Assembly (NCBI RefSeq): GCF_027359925.1
Contig: NZ_CP114767.1
Coordinates: 1,364,001 to 1,428,000 of the forward strand
From: Hymenobacter canadensis
GTDB taxonomy: Bacteria > Bacteroidota > Bacteroidia > Cytophagales > Hymenobacteraceae
Reading direction: 5' to 3'
DNA: 64,000 nt
Under the pieces are notes generated by a model. The model had not been told where the DNA came from. It searched no databases and was given only the letters and a program-made list of their open reading frames with translations. The translations under genes and the position numbers were made by a program. This document shows, piece after piece, positions 48,378 to 60,760 of the stretch; position 1 is the stretch's first letter; every line of letters begins with the position of its first letter.

Positions 48378-48410
48378 TTCCTTGGCACCTCATCACCAAA
48401 AACTAAAAAC

Positions 48411-49085
48411 CTAATCCCGGGCGACGTAGCCGATGCCGCGGATGGTTTGCAGGTAGTCATCGTCTTTGCTGAAACCCAGCTTTTTACGGAGCGCATTCAT
48501 GTACACGTCGATGACGCCGGTGTTGTACTCGAAGTGAATATCCCAGACGTTTTCGATGATGCTCTGGCGGCGGCAGACCTTGCCTTTGTGGCGGAGCAGG
48601 TACTCCAGCAGCGCAAACTCCTTCTGGGTGAGGGCAATTTCCTGCTGGTCTTTGTAGACCTGATGCGTGCCCACATCCAGCACAATGGGGCCGACCGTGA
48701 AACGCTCCGCTTCGCCGGTAGCGGCCGGTGCCGGGCGCAGCTGCACCCGGATGCGCTCCAGCAGCTCCTCGAAATGAAACGGCTTCTTGATGTAGTCGTT
48801 GGCGCCGGCCTGCAGGCCCGCCACGGTGTCGGGCACGGTGTCTTTGGCAGTGAGGAAAATCAGGGGCGTGGTGTCGCCGGTGGCTCGCAGCTGCCGGCAC
48901 AGCTCCAGCCCGGTGAGGCCGGGCAGCATCCAATCCACCAGCAGCAGGTCGTAGTGGCCGGTGAGGGCCTGGGTCAGGCCGGCGGTGCCGTTGTCGGCCA
49001 CGTCCACGGCAAAGCCCTCTTCTTCCAGGCCCTGCTTCAGGAAGCGGGCAATGCCGGGCTCGTCTTCGATTACCAGAATATGCAT
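48411..49085 (-). CDS. OmpR/PhoB-family response regulator
   Basis: A 224-residue DNA-binding regulator. The receiver domain (1 to about 117) has acidic residues in IEDE, phospho-acceptor Asp51 (LLLVDWMLPG), Thr79 and Lys101 (YIKKPF). The winged-helix domain (about 130-222) has LTQKEFALLEYL, the recognition helix NTGVIDVYMNALRKKLG, and ends TIRGIGYVA. The ATG at 49085 is the family start. Four TTAAG half-sites spaced 11 bp apart lie in the divergent region 113 bases upstream, as expected for a PmrA/QseB/CusR-type regulator controlling itself and the efflux operon. Confidence 0.93.
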   Translation of the reverse strand: MHILVIEDEPGIARFLKQGLEEEGFAVDVADNGTAGLTQALTGHYDLLLVDWMLPGLTGLELCRQLRATGDTTPLIFLTAKDTVPDTVAGLQAGANDYIKKPFHFEELLERIRVQLRPAPAATGEAERFTVGPIVLDVGTHQVYKDQQEIALTQKEFALLEYLLRHKGKVCRRQSIIENVWDIHFEYNTGVIDVYMNALRKKLGFSKDDDYLQTIRGIGYVARD

Positions 49086-49197
49086 AGAGACAGGGAAACG
49101 AAAAGGCGGGCGGCCGCAGCCGGGAGGCGTGAAACAGTCTGCGAACCTAACCACAAACCCGGCGGCAAGATGCCGGCCGCAGGCCGCAAACCGGCAT

Positions 49198-49236
49198 TTT
49201 AAGAAACTCTTAAGCTGCGCTTAAGGCTCCGTTAAG
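49198..49236. promoter_or_regulatory. Operator: four TTAAG half-sites in 11-bp register (PmrA-box-like)
   Basis: TTTAAG at 49198, CTTAAG at 49209, CTTAAG at 49220 and GTTAAG at 49231 are direct repeats separated by exactly five bases each. OmpR-family dimers bind direct repeats with this one-turn spacing, and PmrA-type regulators recognise YTTAAK-N5-YTTAAK. The site lies between the divergent regulator gene (start 49085) and the efflux operon (start 49293). Spacing and motif are seen directly; the binding protein is inferred. Confidence 0.72.
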
Positions 49237-49292
49237 GCCGGGTGCCGTTCTTTGCAGCACCAACGCTGGCTTCGTCAGCGCCAGTCTCCGGC

Positions 49293-49691
49293 ATGAAAAT
49301 CCTCGTTTCCCTGTTCCTGAGTGTGCTTATGCTGGCCAGCAGCCTGCTGCCCCGCCACGACCTGGCCGAGCTGGGCCGGCTGCCCCACCTGCTGGAGCAC
49401 TACCGCCAGCATCAGGCCCAGGCCGGCACCCTCAGCTTCGGCGAGTTTCTGGCGCTGCACTACGGCAGCGCGGGCCGCCAGGCGCACTCCGGCCGCACCC
49501 CCACCGAGCACCACGGCCTACCCCTGCACGACTGCCACCACGCCGCCGTGCCGATGGTGTGCGCGCTGCCCACGGCGCTGGTGCTGCCCGTGGCTTTTGC
49601 CAGCTGGCCCGCACCGGCCTACCAGCCGGCCGCCCACCCCTGCTGCCCCAGCGGCCACGCCTCGGGCCGCTGGCAGCCGCCCTGCGCCTAG
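49293..49691 (+). CDS. Small exported His/Cys-rich protein heading the metal-efflux operon
   Basis: A 132-residue protein from the ATG at 49293, with a signal-type N-terminus (KILVSLFLSVLMLASS). The middle is His-rich (HLLEHYRQHQ; HSGRTPTEHHGLPLHDCHHAA). The C-terminus has a CCPSGH pair and a final Cys. Small His-rich proteins often precede czc/cus-type pumps in Bacteroidota and may bind the metal in the periplasm or at the outer membrane. I do not recognise a named family. It is directly downstream of the four-site operator. Confidence 0.65.
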   Translation: MKILVSLFLSVLMLASSLLPRHDLAELGRLPHLLEHYRQHQAQAGTLSFGEFLALHYGSAGRQAHSGRTPTEHHGLPLHDCHHAAVPMVCALPTALVLPVAFASWPAPAYQPAAHPCCPSGHASGRWQPPCA

Positions 49692-49917
49692 CGCAGTGTG
49701 CCCGGCACTACTTTGGTGGCGCCTCCCTACCCACGTTTTATTTCCTGCCTGCTGCGTTTCTTCGGGAGTCTGCCCGTAGAGCAGGCTACCCCTGAACGCG
49801 CCTGGCCATTGAGCCGGGCGGCAAAGCAGGCGCTGCTTTCGGCCGCGCCTGCAGGGCTGTGCCGGCCTGCTGCCAGCGCCCCAGCCAGCTTCCTTTTTTT
49901 CTTCTACCCGACTTCTG

Positions 49918-54369
<4,452 letters not shown>

Positions 54370-54431
54370 TGCGCCTCTCTCCTTCCCCAGTATCTTCACC
54401 TGTTTACCCCGCGCCCAGGCGCTTTTGCTTT

Positions 54432-55637
54432 ATGAAATCCGTTTCTTCTTCCCTGACGCTCTTTTTGCTGATGCCAACGCTGGCGGGCCTGCTGGCCGCC
54501 TGCAACGGCGGCGCTTCCACCGAAGCCGATGCCGCTGCGCCGCCCGCCCCGCCGGCCGCTCCCGCCAACCCCGACCTGGTCACGATTTCCGCCGCTCAGG
54601 CCCGGGCCGCGGGCATCACGCTGGGCGGGTTTACGCGCCAGAACATGGCCTCCGAGGTGATGGCCAACGGCATCATCGACGTGCCGCCGCAGAACATGGT
54701 ATCTATTTCGGCGGTGCTGGGCGGCTATGTGCAGCAGGTGAAGGTGCTGCCCGGCCAGTTCGTGAAAAAAGGCGCGGTAGTGGCCGTGCTGCGCCACCCC
54801 GACTATATCAAGCTGCAGCAGGACTACCTGCAGAGCCGGGCCCGCTCCCGCTTTCTGAGCCAGGACCTGGAGCGCCAGCGCATTCTGGATGTGGAAGACG
54901 TGGGGGCCAAGCGCAAGCTGCAGCAGGCCCAGGCCGACTACGCCACCGAGCAGGCCAGCCAACGCAGCCTGGCCGCCCAGCTGGCCCAGCTCAACATCTC
55001 GGCCAGCCGCCTGGCTGCCTCCGGCCAGATTCAGCCCACCGTCACGCTCACCACGCCGCTGGGCGGCTACGTGAAAACCGTGGGCATCAACCCCGGCCAG
55101 TTCGTGAACCCCCAGGACGTGCTGGTGGAGGTGGTGGACCGCTCCGACCTGCACCTGCAGCTGAAGGTGTTTGAGCGCGACATTGCCCGCGTGCAGCTGG
55201 GCCAGCCCATTCTGTTTACGGTGCCGGCCCGCGGGGCTACCGGCCCGGTGCTGCGGGCGCGCATTTTCCTGGTGGGCAAGGCCTTCGACGACAACGCCCG
55301 CACCGTGGCCGTGCACGCCCATCTCGAAGGCAACGACGCCGACAACCTGCTGCCGGGCCAGTACGTGGCCGCCCGCATCCAGACGGCCGGCCAGCGCGTG
55401 CGCACCCTGCCCGAAGATGCCATCATTCAGGCCGGGGAGGTGAGCTACGCCTATGTGCAGACCGCCGCCACCGACAGCACCGCCACCTTCCGGCGCTTCA
55501 GGCTCAAGCCCGGCACCACGGCCCACGGCGACGTGGCGGTGACGCCGCTGCAGACCCTGCGCGACACGCTGCGGGTGGTGCAACACGGCGCCTACTTTCT
55601 GGCCGCCGAGCAGGGCAAGGGCCAAGGCGACGAATAG
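54432..55637 (+). CDS. RND periplasmic adaptor subunit (CzcB-type lipoprotein)
   Basis: A 401-residue membrane-fusion protein. The ATG at 54432 gives a lipoprotein signal with LLAAC; an ATG at 54369 would add 21 unlikely residues. A beta-barrel/lipoyl region (ISAVLGGYVQQVKVLPGQFVKKG) precedes a helical hairpin (about 130-185), the second lipoyl half (LTTPLGGYVKTVGINPGQFV), and the barrel and proximal domains. It bridges the inner-membrane pump and outer duct. It begins 62 bases after the fusion gene, so it is in the same operon. Confidence 0.92.
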   Translation: MKSVSSSLTLFLLMPTLAGLLAACNGGASTEADAAAPPAPPAAPANPDLVTISAAQARAAGITLGGFTRQNMASEVMANGIIDVPPQNMVSISAVLGGYVQQVKVLPGQFVKKGAVVAVLRHPDYIKLQQDYLQSRARSRFLSQDLERQRILDVEDVGAKRKLQQAQADYATEQASQRSLAAQLAQLNISASRLAASGQIQPTVTLTTPLGGYVKTVGINPGQFVNPQDVLVEVVDRSDLHLQLKVFERDIARVQLGQPILFTVPARGATGPVLRARIFLVGKAFDDNARTVAVHAHLEGNDADNLLPGQYVAARIQTAGQRVRTLPEDAIIQAGEVSYAYVQTAATDSTATFRRFRLKPGTTAHGDVAVTPLQTLRDTLRVVQHGAYFLAAEQGKGQGDE

Positions 55638-55656
55638 CGGACACCAAACCTCGTTT

Positions 55657-55673
55657 TTTAAGTGAATATTAAG
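55657..55673. promoter_or_regulatory. PmrA-box-like pair before the Rieske gene
   Basis: TTTAAG (55657-55662), five bases, then ATTAAG (55668-55673): the same 11-bp register as the four-site operator at 49198. It lies 19 bases after the adaptor stop and 241 bases before the Rieske start. The second half-site departs from the consensus at its first base. Confidence 0.5.
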
Positions 55674-55754
55674 GTCTGACTCACCTGAATTTCACCCACA
55701 ACCTCGTTATTCGCCTGATTCCATTTCCTGCAGCTTCCATCCGCACTCCCTGAT

Positions 55755-55806
55755 TGCCAGCCGGCTGCGCTTCCGCGGCTTGCCCGGACCGCCGTACCGG
55801 CTGGCA
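55755..55806 (+). terminator. Hairpin in the leader of the Rieske gene
   Basis: A 10-bp perfect stem TGCCAGCCGG / CCGGCTGGCA with a 32-base loop and no T tract. It could end the efflux transcript or structure the Rieske leader. Confidence 0.35.
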
Positions 55807-55914
55807 GCCGACGCCGGCCGGCCGGTGCGGCAGACGCCTAGCTACCGAGGCAATCCGCGCAGGCGGCTTTCCTCGTTTTTGTTTTAGCTTTTCATTCCCA
55901 GCCTTAGGCTCCTC

Positions 55915-56364
55915 ATGGCAACTCCTTCAGCAATGGACCGCAAAGAATTCCTGCAGCTTTTTGGCATGGGCGCCACGGCCCTGGTGGCTTCGGCGTGCCT
56001 GGGCGGCTGCGGCAGCAAAAGCAGCGACCCGGCCCCCACTCCGGCCACCAACGTCGACTTCACCGTGGACCTGGCGGCCAGCAGCAGCGCCGACCTCAAC
56101 GACGACGCCAAAGGTTACATCTACGGCCCCAACCGCGACGTGATAGTGGCCAAGACCACGGCCGGCGCCTACGTTGCCTTCCAGGCGCCCTGCCCCCACC
56201 AAGGCACCAGCGTGTACTTCAACCAAAGCCAGAGCCGCTTCATCTGCCCCAACCACAACGCCGTGTTTACGGTGGGGGGCGCCGTGGTGAGCGGGCCGGT
56301 ATCGCAGGGCCTCAAGCAGTACACCGTGGTGCAGACCGGCACGTCCCTGCGCATCACGGGCTAG
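55915..56364 (+). CDS. Exported Rieske 2Fe-2S protein
   Basis: A 149-residue protein. The N-terminus (MDRKEFLQLFGMGATALVASAC) looks like a Tat or lipoprotein signal, with Cys residues in ACLGGC that could be lipidated. A start at the internal ATG (55933) is possible. The cluster motifs are CPHQG and CPNH, giving two Cys and two His ligands. It would carry single electrons on the outer side of the inner membrane. It is preceded by a TTAAG pair and sits between the metal pump and the thioredoxin-ApbE operon, which suggests a shared redox role. Confidence 0.88.
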   Translation: MATPSAMDRKEFLQLFGMGATALVASACLGGCGSKSSDPAPTPATNVDFTVDLAASSSADLNDDAKGYIYGPNRDVIVAKTTAGAYVAFQAPCPHQGTSVYFNQSQSRFICPNHNAVFTVGGAVVSGPVSQGLKQYTVVQTGTSLRITG

Positions 56365-56370
56365 CGCTGC

Positions 56371-56387
56371 CTTAAAATCAACTTAAG
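56371..56387. promoter_or_regulatory. PmrA-box-like pair before the thioredoxin-ApbE operon (distal)
   Basis: CTTAAA (56371-56376), five bases, then CTTAAG (56382-56387), in 11-bp register, 89 bases upstream of the thioredoxin gene start. Confidence 0.5.
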
Positions 56388-56434
56388 ATTGCACCAATCC
56401 GGGGCGGGGATCGTACGGGTAGCACGGTTTATGT

Positions 56435-56451
56435 TTTAATTTGATTTTAAT
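56435..56451. promoter_or_regulatory. PmrA-box-like pair before the thioredoxin-ApbE operon (proximal)
   Basis: TTTAAT (56435-56440), five bases, then TTTAAT (56446-56451): both half-sites match YTTAAK exactly. It ends 24 bases before the start codon, so if the regulator binds here its effect depends on where transcription starts. Confidence 0.45.
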
Positions 56452-56475
56452 TCTTCACCTGACCTGTTTCCGCCC

Positions 56476-56937
56476 ATGCGCTTCCCTGCCCTTTGCCTCT
56501 CCGCTCTGCTGATCACCGTTGGTGCCCGGGCCCAGGCCCAGACGGCTCCCGCTTCCTGGAACACCGATCTGACGGCCGCCATGCAGCAGGCCAAAGCCAC
56601 CAACAAGCCCGTGCTGGCCGTTTTTTCGGGCTCCGACTGGTGCAAGCCCTGCATCATGCTTAAGCAGGAAGTGTTCGATAAGCCGGAGTTCGAGCAGTTT
56701 GCCAAAGACAAATTCGTGCTGGCCCGCTTCGATTTCCCGCGCAGCAAGAAAAACAAGCTGCCCGCCACCCAGACCAAAATCAACGAGCAGGCCGCGGCTC
56801 AACTCAACAAGGAAGGCGCATTTCCGCTGGTGGTGCTGCTCTCGCCCGAGGGCAAGGTGCTGGCCAAAACCGGCTACCGCCCCGGCGGCGCCACTGCCTA
56901 CGACGCCTACCTCTCGCAACTGCTGGCTAAAAAATAA
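56476..56937 (+). CDS. Exported thioredoxin-fold protein
   Basis: A 153-residue protein with a signal peptide (cleavage near AQAQT). The thioredoxin-like domain has the redox pair in SGSDWCKPCIMLKQEVF, a cis-Pro loop GAFPLVVLLSPEG, and the last helix near DAYLSQLL. The CKPC sequence and layout fit periplasmic thioredoxin_7/DsbD-like reductases. It is followed five bases later by apbE, and the four genes 56476-59664 look like one operon. Confidence 0.9.
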   Translation: MRFPALCLSALLITVGARAQAQTAPASWNTDLTAAMQQAKATNKPVLAVFSGSDWCKPCIMLKQEVFDKPEFEQFAKDKFVLARFDFPRSKKNKLPATQTKINEQAAAQLNKEGAFPLVVLLSPEGKVLAKTGYRPGGATAYDAYLSQLLAKK

Positions 56938-56942
56938 TTCCG

Positions 56943-58058
56943 GTGCGCACTCTTCTCACATGGTCCGGCGCTTTCCTTCCGCGGAAAGCGCCGTTGGTGT
57001 TGGCCCTCGGCAGCCTGCTGGCCGGCGCCTGCCCAACTCACGCGCAAACGTCGGCGGCGGGGAAGGTGCCGGCCACAAGCACGCCGGCCAAGGCGCGCAA
57101 CTTCACCCGCTCGGCCCGCCTGATGGGCTCGCACTTCACGTTCACGGCCGTCTCCGACGACGACTCGCTGGCGTGGCGGGCGGTGCGGGCCGGCATCCGG
57201 GAGGGGCAGCGCATCGACCGGCTGTGCTCCTACTGGGATTCCACCTCGCAGATCACCCAGATCAACCGCGCGGCGGGGCTGCGGCCGGTGGTGGTCGACC
57301 AGGAAGTGTACGACCTGATTCAGCGCACGCTCAAGCTCTCCGCCCTCAGCGACGGCGCGTTTGATATCACCTTCGCCGGCGGCGAGAAGATCTATAAGTT
57401 TGATAAGCAGGAGCACGCCGCTTTGCCGGCGCCCGCCGTGGTGCAGGCCTCCGTGCGCCGCATCGACTACCGCAAGGTGCTGCTCGACCCGGCCACGCAC
57501 TCCGTGATGCTGCAGGACAAGGGCATGCGCCTGAACCTAGCCGGCATCCTGCAGGGCTACGGGGTGCGCCGCGCCCAGGCCCTGATGCGGCAGATGGGCA
57601 TTCGGGGCGGCCTTATCAACGGCTCCGGCGACGTGTCGTGCTGGGGGCGGCAGGCCGACGGCTCGCTGTGGCGCATTGCCATCGGCGACCCGGCCTACCC
57701 GCAATCGGTGTCGTCGTGGCTGACGGTGACCGACGTGGCCGTGGTGACGGCCGGCAACTACGAGCAGTATTTCACGGTGAAAGGCCAGTACTACGGCCAC
57801 ATCATCGACCCCAAAACCGGCTATCCGGCCACCGGCCTGCGCTCAGTCACCATCATCTGCCCCGATGTGGAGCTGGCCGACGGCCTCGACGAAGTAGTGT
57901 TCGTGAAAGGCCCCGAAGCCGGCCTGGCCTTCATCAACAAGCTCAAAGGGGTGGACTGCACGCTCATCACCAACGACGGCCGCACCCTGGCATCCAAGGG
58001 CATGGCCCTCAACTACTACTCCACGCAGCCCACCAAAGCCGCTACTCCAACGCCATGA
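56943..58058 (+). CDS. apbE: FAD:protein FMN transferase
   Basis: A 371-residue exported flavin transferase starting at GTG, with a signal sequence (LALGSLLAGACPTHAQ). Family landmarks are RLMGSHFTF, ALSDGAFDITF, LNLAGILQGYGV, INGSGDVSCWG, and HIIDPKTGYPATGLRSVTI, with acidic metal-binding residues near ADGLDEVVFV. ApbE attaches FMN covalently to Thr or Ser of extracytoplasmic electron-transfer proteins. No obvious flavinylation target (NqrB/C, RnfG, FMN-bind or PepSY domain) is in the window. Its stop overlaps the DUF4266 start (ATGA). Confidence 0.93.
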   Translation: MRTLLTWSGAFLPRKAPLVLALGSLLAGACPTHAQTSAAGKVPATSTPAKARNFTRSARLMGSHFTFTAVSDDDSLAWRAVRAGIREGQRIDRLCSYWDSTSQITQINRAAGLRPVVVDQEVYDLIQRTLKLSALSDGAFDITFAGGEKIYKFDKQEHAALPAPAVVQASVRRIDYRKVLLDPATHSVMLQDKGMRLNLAGILQGYGVRRAQALMRQMGIRGGLINGSGDVSCWGRQADGSLWRIAIGDPAYPQSVSSWLTVTDVAVVTAGNYEQYFTVKGQYYGHIIDPKTGYPATGLRSVTIICPDVELADGLDEVVFVKGPEAGLAFINKLKGVDCTLITNDGRTLASKGMALNYYSTQPTKAATPTP

Positions 58059-58300
58059 CCAATTCCATGACTCTTCCCAACCTTGCCCGGCTGACGCTGG
58101 GCGGCCTGCTGCTGGCCGGCGGCAGCGGCCTGAGCAGCTGCGTTTCGGTAGCTGCTTACCAGAAAGTGTACCTCAACGACGAGGACATGAAGCTGAGCAA
58201 TAAGCGCATTGAGGTGTACGAAACCAACTTCCAGAGCTACCGCGAAGGCGCCGGCGGGGCCAACGGCGGCAAAGTGGGCGGCGGCTGCGGCTGCAACTGA
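58055..58300 (+). CDS. DUF4266-type small lipoprotein
   Basis: An 81-residue protein whose ATG overlaps the apbE stop by four bases. It has a lipoprotein signal (LLLAGGSGLSSC), the conserved core YQKVYLNDEDMKLSNKRIEVYETNFQSYREG, and a Gly/Cys-rich tail ending CGCN. This matches what I recall of DUF4266 proteins, which commonly neighbour ApbE and DUF3570. Function unknown; the terminal Cys pair could bind metal or be redox-active. Confidence 0.82.
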   Translation: MTNSMTLPNLARLTLGGLLLAGGSGLSSCVSVAAYQKVYLNDEDMKLSNKRIEVYETNFQSYREGAGGANGGKVGGGCGCN

Positions 58301-58389
58301 TCCGACGGGCCACCGGCCCTGAGCCGGGCCCCACGCCGCGCAGCGGCTCCCGCATGCCTGCTCCTTCCTCCCTGATTAAGCCCCTCTAC

Positions 58390-59664
58390 ATGCCCCACAC
58401 TTCTTCTCCCTTTGTGTTACGCGGCGCCGCGGCCCTGCTGCTGGCGCTGCTGCCCGCGCTGGCCTGGGCCCAGGCCACGCCTACGCCCAACCGCATTGAC
58501 GGCTACGGCACGCCCAATACCACGGCTCCCAGCCCGCCCAACCCCAGCAACCACGGCGAAACTGAGGTCAACATCCTCACCAGCTACTATTCGCAGGATG
58601 GCAACCGCGGCGCCGTGGAAGGCGGCATCGGCACCCAGCAGCTCACCGACCTCACGCCCACCATCATCCTGAACGTGCCGCTGGACTCGGTGACGCGCCT
58701 CTCGGCCAACCTGGGCATGGACTACTACTCCTCGGCCTCCACCGACCGGATCGACCAGGTGAATTCGTCGCCTTCTTCCAGCGATACGCGCATTCACCTG
58801 GACCTGGGTTTGGCGCGCCAGCTGGCCGATAAGCGTACGATTGTGGGCGTCGGGGCCGGCTTCTCGGCTGAGTACGACTACCTGTCCTTTAACGTATCGG
58901 GCTCCTGGGCCCGCGCCTCCGCCGACGGCAACCGCGAGCTGAGCGTGGCCGGCCAGGTGTTTTTGGATCAGGTGACGGTTATCCGGCCCGTGGAGCTGCG
59001 CAACACGCCGGACCCAACCGGCGGCACCACGCGCCAGAGCTACAACCTCAACATCGTGTACTCGCAGGTGCTGAGCCAGCGCCTGCAGGTGGCCGTGAGC
59101 ACCGAGCTGGTGGCCCAGCGCGGACTGCTGAGCACACCTTTCCATCGGGTGTACTTCCGCGAAACCGGCAGCGGCTATGGTACCGCCAAAACCGAGCTGC
59201 TGCCCCGCCAGCGCCTGAAATACCCGGTGGGTTTGCGCCTGAACTACTACGCCACCGACCTGGTGCAGCTGCGCGGCTACTACCGCTTCTACAACGACAA
59301 CTTCGGCATCACGGCCCACACGTTTGAGCTGGAAGCGCCGGTGAAGGTGACGCCTTTCTTCGTGCTCTACCCCTTCTACCGCTACCACACCCAAACCGCC
59401 GCCGACTACTTCGCGCCCTACCTGGCGCACTCCGTCACCAACGAGTATTACACCTCCGACTACGACTTGGCCGATTTCTCGGCCAACAAGTTCGGGCTGG
59501 GGCTGCGCTACTCGCCGGTGTACGGCATCAGCCGCTTCAAGACGCCTTTCAAGGGCCGGGTGGCCAAGTTCAAGGCCCTCGACATCCGCTACGCCTACTA
59601 CCGCCAGAGCACCGGCCTGACCGCCAACCTCATCAGCGCCGACCTCTCGTTTACGCTGCCGTAG
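58390..59664 (+). CDS. DUF3570-type outer-membrane beta-barrel protein
   Basis: About 424 residues from the ATG at 58390, with a signal peptide (LPALAWAQA); an upstream ATG at 58354 is less likely. The protein is rich in amphipathic beta strands (TEVNILTSYYSQDGNRGAVEGG; LRLNYYATDLVQLRGYYRFYND) and ends LISADLSFTLP, a typical barrel terminus. The order ApbE-DUF4266-DUF3570 is recurrent in my recollection of Bacteroidota and Proteobacteria. It may form the outer-membrane element of an electron-transfer or metal-related system; this is inference. Confidence 0.85.
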   Translation: MPHTSSPFVLRGAAALLLALLPALAWAQATPTPNRIDGYGTPNTTAPSPPNPSNHGETEVNILTSYYSQDGNRGAVEGGIGTQQLTDLTPTIILNVPLDSVTRLSANLGMDYYSSASTDRIDQVNSSPSSSDTRIHLDLGLARQLADKRTIVGVGAGFSAEYDYLSFNVSGSWARASADGNRELSVAGQVFLDQVTVIRPVELRNTPDPTGGTTRQSYNLNIVYSQVLSQRLQVAVSTELVAQRGLLSTPFHRVYFRETGSGYGTAKTELLPRQRLKYPVGLRLNYYATDLVQLRGYYRFYNDNFGITAHTFELEAPVKVTPFFVLYPFYRYHTQTAADYFAPYLAHSVTNEYYTSDYDLADFSANKFGLGLRYSPVYGISRFKTPFKGRVAKFKALDIRYAYYRQSTGLTANLISADLSFTLP

Positions 59665-59698
59665 CCGGCCCGCCGGCCCACGCCCTCCGCCGCCGATG

Positions 59699-59732
59699 CG
59701 CCCGACCCGGAACCCGGGTCGGGCGTTTTTTT
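59699..59732 (+). terminator. Rho-independent terminator of the apbE operon
   Basis: A 10-bp stem CGCCCGACCC / GGGTCGGGCG with a 7-base loop and a following T7 run. Confidence 0.9.
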
Positions 59733-60230
59733 GCCGGTCTTTGCGTGTTGCCGAATGTCAGCACGAAAGCCCGTGGCAACTAACTACTAGCAACTTAGCC
59801 GCAAGCGTGCGTTTCAACAGCGTTTGGCCGTTGCGAAAGCAGGTATTAAGTTAAGAAACAGGAATGCCAGCAACTTAAATACATGAAAATATGTTCATAT
59901 ATTTACTCTAATTTCCTTCACGCTCCGCCGGCCTATCCGCCGGATTTGCCTTGCAGCGTTGCGGCAGCCTACTGATGGCAAGCTGCTCAACAACAGCTCT
60001 GCGCTTTCGGCTAATATTGGTTTGGGTCTGTCACCCGCACAATACCAGCACACCCCTTGCAGGCCGTTTTCCAAGGACCTGCCCAGGTTTCCCAGCCGGC
60101 TTTTGCAGGCATCCGATTTCATTTATCCGCCCGGGCCCGTATACCTATTCTGCATTGCCGGAATTGGCGTGCGCGGCCAGAGTGGCCGTTGCTTTCTCCG
60201 AATTCTTTCCTCATCCTTTTTCCGTTTATC
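59733..60230. other. Intergenic region without a supported gene
   Basis: About 500 bases, locally AT-rich near 59840-59930, between the apbE operon terminator and the rhodanese gene. Short open frames exist on both strands but have neither family resemblance nor the local codon bias. TTAAG occurs at 59846 and 59851, but not in the 11-bp register. I see no tRNA or repeat. Confidence 0.5.
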
Positions 60231-60572
60231 ATGTCTGACATTTTAAAGTCAACGAAGACTGCTGCTTACCGGGACCTGCCCGCCGACCAGTTCGCGGCCG
60301 GTATCCGCCAGTCCGGCACGGTGCTCGTGGATGTGCGCCGCTCCGATGAGTTTGGCGCCGGCCACCTGCCCGGCGCGCTCAACATCGACGTGACCAGCCT
60401 CGATTTTGCCCGGCGCATCACCACACTCAATCCGAACCGCCCCACCTACGTGTACTGCCGTAGCGGAGCCCGCTCGGCCAAGGCCGCGTCCCAGCTCAGC
60501 GAGGCCGGCTTCGGCCAGGTACACAACCTGGCCGGCGGTATTCTCGACTGGGCCAGTCCGCTGGTGCGCTAG
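60231..60572 (+). CDS. Rhodanese-like domain protein
   Basis: A 113-residue single-domain cytoplasmic protein. It has LVDVRRSDEFGAGHLPGALNIDV, the active-site Cys in VYCRSGARSAKAA, and a final GGILDW. Single-domain rhodaneses move sulfane sulfur from thiosulfate or a persulfide donor; the CRSGAR loop fits GlpE/PspE-type proteins. The ATG at 60231 is taken in preference to upstream alternatives, which would translate a non-conserved leader. A strong terminator follows. Confidence 0.9.
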   Translation: MSDILKSTKTAAYRDLPADQFAAGIRQSGTVLVDVRRSDEFGAGHLPGALNIDVTSLDFARRITTLNPNRPTYVYCRSGARSAKAASQLSEAGFGQVHNLAGGILDWASPLVR

Positions 60573-60630
60573 TTGCGGCCCGGGGGCGCTCCTTGCCTAC
60601 GCGGGCAGCTTCCCGGCTACATCTTTCTGT

Positions 60631-60675
60631 AAAAAGCCCACGGGCGGCCAGTCATTGGCCGCCCGTGGGCTTTTT
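60631..60675 (+). terminator. Rho-independent terminator
   Basis: A 20-bp perfect stem (60631-60650 with 60656-60675), with A5 on the left and T5 on the right; it could act in both directions. Confidence 0.9.
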
Positions 60676-60760
60676 ATTGTGTCGGCGCGCTTGCCAAAGA
60701 CAGATTCGGCGGTAAGCCTGCAACGGGAGATGGCAGCGGGATATTCTGTATTTTCAGACC

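Noticed and set aside
55754..56143. Plus-strand frame overlapping the Rieske gene start
   Set aside because: It is out of frame with the Rieske gene, which has clear cluster ligands, and includes the leader hairpin.
59846..59879. TTAAG, TTAAG and TTAAA near the rhodanese gene as further regulator boxes
   Set aside because: The spacings are 5 and 24 bases rather than 11, and the region is locally AT-rich, so they do not fit the operator code.
59895..60122. Short minus-strand frame in the gap before the rhodanese gene
   Set aside because: No recognisable motif, no start context and a competing frame on the other strand; left unannotated.
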